Source: DATKZS01 sp035527835 [NCBI: bacterium] (GTDB taxonomy: Bacteria > RBG-13-61-14). Taken from it: 64,000 bases of DNA. The stretch's first letter is position 1; each line of letters begins with the position of its first letter. A model generated the notes under the pieces. The model searched no databases. It saw only the letters and a list, made by a program, of their open reading frames with translations, and was not told the origin of the DNA. The stretch spans positions 6,183-70,182 of the forward strand of contig DATKZS010000103.1 in the NCBI GenBank assembly GCA_035527835.1. The letters run 5' to 3'. The translations under genes and the position numbers were made by a program. This document shows positions 60,651 through 64,000 of this stretch, one piece after another.

Positions 60651-60738
60651 ACCGGCCACCCGTGTCCCAGAGTCCGGCCTCCCGCGTCCCGGAATCCGGC
60701 CTCCCGCGTCCTGGAATCCGGCCTCCCGCGTCCTAATC
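60651..60738. repeat. Four tandem 22-base direct repeats
   Basis: Three close copies of TCCGGCCTCCCGCGTCC(C/T)GGAA at 60673, 60695 and 60717 are preceded by a degenerate one at 60651. The period is exactly 22, two turns of DNA. They lie just upstream of the winged-helix gene. Confidence 0.85.
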
Positions 60739-61360
60739 CCCGGGCCACAAAATAGGACACGAAAAATGAGAAAATGTAGAGCGCGGATCAACATGAGCAT
60801 TTTCCCGCGGCGAAAGTGCCGCCGTCTTTTTTTTGCACGCCTGATTTCATTAAGTTTTCAGCAACGACCCCGGGGCCGGACCATCAAGCCCTCCTATATA
60901 TAGTAAAAATGTCGCACCCCGGAGGAAAAAAAGTAATGTTCGAGCGGGACGTATGTCGCATGTGTTAGGTCGTATGTCGGGGAAACGATATAGAGCCCGA
61001 TTTATCGGGCTTTGGGGGAAGGGTGCAGGCCCGCCATTGATGGCGGGTACCGGGTGGCGGGACGGCAGGGGAAGGGCGTTTTAACGTCCTTCTCGATCCT
61101 GGGCTTTAGCCGCTGCCCGCGGGTGGATAAATCCATTTTTCGAGAACCCCGTTGAAACGGGGTCCAGGGCCGGCGTCCGGCGCCTGGAACCCGCGCTAAA
61201 GCACGGGCCTGAACCAGGGCCAAGGCCGGTGAACCGGCCTCATCATCAATCAGCCACCGATGGACGCCGATCCGGGAAGCAAGCTTCCCGATCCAAAGCG
61301 GCGGCAAGCCGCGCGCACTCCAAAGCTGTCGCTCCCTGGCTACTGGCTACTGACTACTTG
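60739..61360. other. Hairpin-rich intergenic region
   Basis: About 620 bases with no convincing gene; a 101-residue ORF on the minus strand is explained by the repeats. From 60994 on it holds four separate hairpins of identical geometry plus GC-rich inverted segments. A ten-codon ORF at ~60936 has a good ribosome site but no other support. Confidence 0.55.
60994..61240. repeat. Four hairpins with 7-4-7 geometry
   Basis: AGCCCGATTTATCGGGCT (60994), CCCGCCATTGATGGCGGG (61030), ACCCCGTTGAAACGGGGT (61146) and AGGCCGGTGAACCGGCCT (61223) are each 18 bases. Each has a perfect 7-pair stem and a 4-base loop (TTTA, TTGA, TGAA, TGAA), but the stems are unrelated in sequence. Confidence 0.85.
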
Positions 61361-61972
61361 CTACTGTTTCTCCCCGTCCCCCGGCGCCGGGGTTTGGCGG
61401 CACAATACGAACCAGTTGGGCATGGGGGATTCGCCCATTTTAAAGGCGCGTCCGATGAGGACGTCCTTGGTGACGTAGCGGAGGTTGTCCTTGGTTCCGC
61501 CGTAGACGAAGCGGGTGGGGATGACGTCGTTGGATTTGATTTCGGGCCATGCCGGGGGATGTTCGGTGGGGATTCTGGTGTAGTCCACCTGGATTTCGAA
61601 CTCGGGGGCCTTGGGGTTCATCTGGGCCATGTAGTAGCCGGGGCCCACGAGCCAGCCGATCGAGGCGTTGTTGTAGCCGCAGACGTTGCGGTCCTGGTCC
61701 AGATAAAAGACCTTCTGGAAGTGGGTGAACGCGGGGAGCGAGTTCTTGCCCTCGAAGGGGAAGAACTGGAGGGGCTGGGCGTCGCGGGGCACGACGTATT
61801 CGAGGGTCAGCGGCTTGGATTTTTCGGCGATCTCCCAGAGCTTGACCTGCTCCTTTTTAGAGAGCGCCAGGACCTGGGCCACGCGCTCGGGGTGGTTCAG
61901 GTTGTTGAGGTGGAGGGCGACTTCGGGGAGCTTGACCGAGGGGCGGTTCAAAAGTTCTTTAAGGGTTGTCAT
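61361..61972 (-). CDS. Hypothetical protein
   Basis: A 203-residue cytoplasmic protein without signal peptide or membrane helix. The second half has lipocalin/fatty-acid-like beta content (IGWLVGPGYYMAQMN, EFEIQVDYTRIP, TRFVYGGTKDNLRYVTKDVL). AGGAGG lies before the ATG at 61972. A small-molecule binding role is possible but not supported by a recognised motif. It lies in line with the UlaG-like and BKACE genes, each separated by a palindromic element. Confidence 0.65.
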   Translation of the reverse strand: MTTLKELLNRPSVKLPEVALHLNNLNHPERVAQVLALSKKEQVKLWEIAEKSKPLTLEYVVPRDAQPLQFFPFEGKNSLPAFTHFQKVFYLDQDRNVCGYNNASIGWLVGPGYYMAQMNPKAPEFEIQVDYTRIPTEHPPAWPEIKSNDVIPTRFVYGGTKDNLRYVTKDVLIGRAFKMGESPMPNWFVLCRQTPAPGDGEKQ

Positions 61973-62010
61973 GGAATTTTTCCTCCTGGGAGAATTTAAG
62001 ATTTTTTTTA

Positions 62011-62091
62011 AAGCGCAAAGGCGCAGAGAACGCAAAGTTAAAGAAAGATAATTATAATTTTTTTCTTTGCGCTCTTTGCGTCTTTGCGCTT
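62011..62091. repeat. Palindromic element, GCAAAGAAC family (copy 2)
   Basis: Arms of 27 bases (62011-62037 and 62065-62091), each with three GCAAAG-like units in opposite orientation, with a 27-base AT-rich loop. It lies between two genes in the same direction. Confidence 0.85.
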
Positions 62092-62128
62092 CAAAAATAA
62101 TGCTCAAAACCGATCACCAATGCCTCCA

Positions 62129-62782
62129 TTACCTCGCATGGTCCATGATCCAGACCTCGGGGCCTTGGGGGGGGAGTTTGTCGTTGGTGATTTCGATTTC
62201 GGTCTGGCCGGTTTTTTTGACCTTGGTCATGAGCTTGGCGAATTCGTCCACCTCCGCGATGGGGAAGCCGCATTTATCGGTCTTGTAGTGCATGGGGATG
62301 ACGACGCGGGGCTTTACCTGTTCGACTACTTTGGAGGCCGTGGCCGCGTCAATGGTGAAGAAGCCGCCGACGGGCACGAGCAGCACGTCCACCTTGCCGA
62401 GCGCGGCGGCCTGTTCCTTGGTGAGGAGATGGCCGAGGTCGCCGACGTGGGCCAGGCGCACGCCGTCCACGGTAAAGACGAACATCACGTTCTTGCCGCG
62501 CTCGGACCCGCCCTTGTCGTCGTGCGCGGCCTCGACCCCGGTGAACTCGATGCCCCCGGCCGAGCCCGACTTCTTGAGCACGGCGGGCTTGCCTTTGAGG
62601 GTCGAGACGAAGTTGTGGTCGCCGTGGTCGTGGCTGACGAGCGCGACGTGGGCCTCATCGTCCACCGGGCCGTACTTGATCCCGCCGCCGAAGCCGCCGG
62701 GCTCGTACGGGTCCATGACGATCACGGTGCCGTCGGAAGCGGTGATGGTGAAACTGGAGTGGCCGTTCCATTTGATTTTCAT
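62129..62782 (-). CDS. UlaG-like metallo-beta-lactamase-fold hydrolase
   Basis: A 217-residue protein of the UlaG/UPF0173 metal-dependent hydrolase type. It starts MKIKWNGHSSFTIT, with the metal-binding SHDHGDHN motif (about residue 50) and HVGDLGH later, then VIPMHYKT near the end. Family members cleave lactones or phosphoesters, but the substrate here is unknown. The protein is cytoplasmic by lack of a signal peptide. Confidence 0.85.
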   Translation of the reverse strand: MKIKWNGHSSFTITASDGTVIVMDPYEPGGFGGGIKYGPVDDEAHVALVSHDHGDHNFVSTLKGKPAVLKKSGSAGGIEFTGVEAAHDDKGGSERGKNVMFVFTVDGVRLAHVGDLGHLLTKEQAAALGKVDVLLVPVGGFFTIDAATASKVVEQVKPRVVIPMHYKTDKCGFPIAEVDEFAKLMTKVKKTGQTEIEITNDKLPPQGPEVWIMDHAR

Positions 62783-62815
62783 TTTTTCACCCCCAGGTCT
62801 GGAAAGATTTTGTTT

Positions 62816-62842
62816 CGCACCGAGACACAGAGTCCACAGAGA
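62816..62842. repeat. Single arm of a CACAGAG repeat
   Basis: It contains CACAGAGTCCACAGAG, similar to the arm at 63971-64000. No inverted partner is nearby, and it directly precedes the third GCAAAG element. Confidence 0.5.
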
Positions 62843-62865
62843 AAAATATAAGATAGATTTTTTTC

Positions 62866-62942
62866 AGCGCAAAGACGCAAAGGTCGCAAAGAAGAAGATC
62901 AGATAATAATTTTTTTCTTTGCGTTCTTTGCGCCTTTGCGCT
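62866..62942. repeat. Palindromic element, GCAAAGAAC family (copy 3)
   Basis: Arms of 26 bases (62866-62891 and 62917-62942) carry three GCAAAG units in opposite orientation, with a 25-base AT-rich loop, between the UlaG-like and BKACE genes. Confidence 0.85.
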
Positions 62943-62976
62943 TAAAATCTTCCCTCCATTTATTGCCGCGCCGCTT

Positions 62977-63852
62977 CTATTTTTTTGGCGGCAGTCCCAA
63001 CAACTCACGGGCCTCGGCGGGGGAGGCCACGGGCCGGTCAAGGGTCTGGGCGATGGTGGCGGCCCATTTGACCTGCTCCCAGCTCCCCTTGGCCAGCTCG
63101 CCGCCGGGGACGCGGGTGTTGTCTTCGAGTCCGACGCGCATGTGTCCGCCGTCGAGGCATGACATCATGATGGCGGGGAACTGGTTGGGTCCGACGCCGC
63201 AGACGGACCAGGTATGGCCGTCGGGCAGCAGGCTCTTCATGTGGCAGTAGCCCAGCGGAGTGAAGGCCATGCCGCCGGCCACGCCGAACACGAACTGCCA
63301 GTGCATGGGCTCGACGAAGACGTCGCCCTGCTTGCGGATGAGGAGCGAGTTGAAGAGCCCGCCGGGGTCATAGGCCTCGAGCTCGGGCTTGACGCCCACG
63401 GCCTTCATGCGGCGGGCGAAGGCGTCGAGCATCTTGAAGGTGTTCTCGAAGATGACCTCGCCGAGCACCTTGCCGGACTTGTGGTCAACGATTCCGAAGT
63501 TCATGGTGTTGGTGTTGAGGGACGCCATGTCGGGCTTCATTTCCTCGATGGGCTTGATGCGCTGCTCGGGGATGAGGCCGGCGGTGATGGCGGAGCTCAT
63601 GTTGATGATCATGTCCGGGACCCGGGATCGCACGGCCTCGATCACGGGCCGGATCTTGGCGAGGTCCGGGGTGGCGAGCCCGGTTTGGGGGTCCTTGGCA
63701 TGGATGTGAACGATGGTGCAGCCCTCGCTAAAACACTGGTACGATTCCTCGGCGAACTCCTCGGGGCTGTAGGGTGTATTGGGGTTATTGAACTTGGTGG
63801 TGGCCCCGCCCGCGAGCGCCGCCGTGATAATCACCTTGTTTCCCTTGGCCAT
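62977..63852 (-). CDS. BKACE-family beta-keto acid cleavage enzyme
   Basis: A 291-residue TIM-barrel protein of the DUF849/BKACE family, whose founding member (Kce) cleaves 3-keto-5-aminohexanoate with acetyl-CoA in lysine fermentation. It shows the start VIITAALAGG, the zinc-binding VHIHAKD, and the late barrel motif VGLEDN. Many BKACE enzymes act on other beta-keto acids, so the substrate is open. AAGGAGG precedes the ATG at 63852. Confidence 0.9.
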   Translation of the reverse strand: MAKGNKVIITAALAGGATTKFNNPNTPYSPEEFAEESYQCFSEGCTIVHIHAKDPQTGLATPDLAKIRPVIEAVRSRVPDMIINMSSAITAGLIPEQRIKPIEEMKPDMASLNTNTMNFGIVDHKSGKVLGEVIFENTFKMLDAFARRMKAVGVKPELEAYDPGGLFNSLLIRKQGDVFVEPMHWQFVFGVAGGMAFTPLGYCHMKSLLPDGHTWSVCGVGPNQFPAIMMSCLDGGHMRVGLEDNTRVPGGELAKGSWEQVKWAATIAQTLDRPVASPAEARELLGLPPKK

Positions 63853-63970
63853 GAACTTCCTCCTTTGTGTTCTTGACACCGTATAATTAGCGCAGCGGGA
63901 GGGGGATGTCAATGGAGGAAGGGTAGCGAGTAGCGCGGGGCCTGCGGGGCGGCGAGTTAAGGGTTTTTAT

Positions 63971-64000
63971 CGCACAGAGGCACAGAGGACACGGAGATAA
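63971..64000. repeat. CACAGAG repeat arm at the window edge
   Basis: CGCACAGAGGCACAGAGGAC continues to the end of the window with tandem CACAGAG units, like the left arm of the other elements. The inverted partner would lie beyond the edge. Confidence 0.5.

Noticed and set aside
60081-60738. A plasmid-type replication origin (22-base repeats plus winged-helix protein)
   Set aside because: There is no AT-rich melting region, DnaA box or partition gene next to it, and the surrounding genes look chromosomal. Autoregulation is simpler.
61002-61307. 101-residue minus-strand ORF
   Set aside because: It runs through the hairpin repeats, lacks a ribosome site and has low-complexity basic/proline content.
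2-63852. A lysine fermentation pathway joining the KamA-like fragment and the BKACE enzyme
   Set aside because: They are 63 kb apart, no other kam/kdd/kal genes are present, and both families have many members with other substrates.

Overview
The window is GC-rich DNA that reads like a Gram-negative, anaerobic, metal-respiring or syntrophic bacterium of the Desulfobacterota/Deltaproteobacteria type. The evidence is a 21-kb run of multiheme c-type cytochromes, an outer-membrane porin, the ResB/CcsA cytochrome maturation system, sigma-54 regulation, radical-SAM and glycyl-radical enzymes and a BKACE-type enzyme. The species cannot be named from the sequence. No rRNA, tRNA or CRISPR array was seen.

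Layout. 0-3.5 kb: the end of a KamA-like aminomutase, a response regulator/diguanylate cyclase, shikimate kinase, an exported SRPBCC protein and a decayed nucleotidyltransferase module. 3.6-8.0 kb (minus): a PhnD-like binding protein, a histidine kinase and an NtrC-type sigma-54 activator. They diverge from the cytochrome genes across a 0.75-kb AT-rich spacer holding two sigma-54-like promoters. 8.7-14.2 kb: a 13-heme lipoprotein cytochrome, a porin, a 13-heme cytochrome and a tetraheme c554-type cytochrome, a candidate route for electrons across the outer membrane. 14.7-17.5 kb: ResB and CcsA for heme attachment. 17.5-23.5 kb: two cytochrome c/b561 fusions and a 9-heme cytochrome. 23.7-31.2 kb: a Rieske protein, cytochrome b, a five-repeat small protein, a tetraheme cytochrome, an FeS protein, an NrfD-type quinol subunit, a NapC-like 15-heme cytochrome, a tiny coupled ORF and HemX, followed by hemA. 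Together these could oxidise menaquinol at the inner membrane, pass electrons through periplasmic cytochromes and export them through the outer membrane.

32.7-36.4 kb is an accessory island of more balanced composition. It holds small genes between ~70-bp direct repeats and a HEPN-like gene with a DNA-binding-like partner. 36.4-40.5 kb carries a DMSO-reductase-family pair and a diguanylate cyclase. 40.7-52.8 kb has housekeeping genes (ruvX, mltG, queE, proS, DUF1844, an HtrA protease), a glycyl radical enzyme with an FeS partner, and two further toxin-antitoxin-like loci, one broken. 52.9-64 kb has a glycosyltransferase, a phosphodiesterase-like protein, two tandem zinc dehydrogenases, an FmdB-type protein, a winged-helix regulator behind 22-bp repeats, an UlaG-like hydrolase and a BKACE enzyme.

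Scattered through the intergenic spaces are at least a dozen palindromic elements. Their arms are built from two to four tandem 9-12 bp units. The units differ between families while the architecture is the same, and this is the most striking non-coding pattern in the window.
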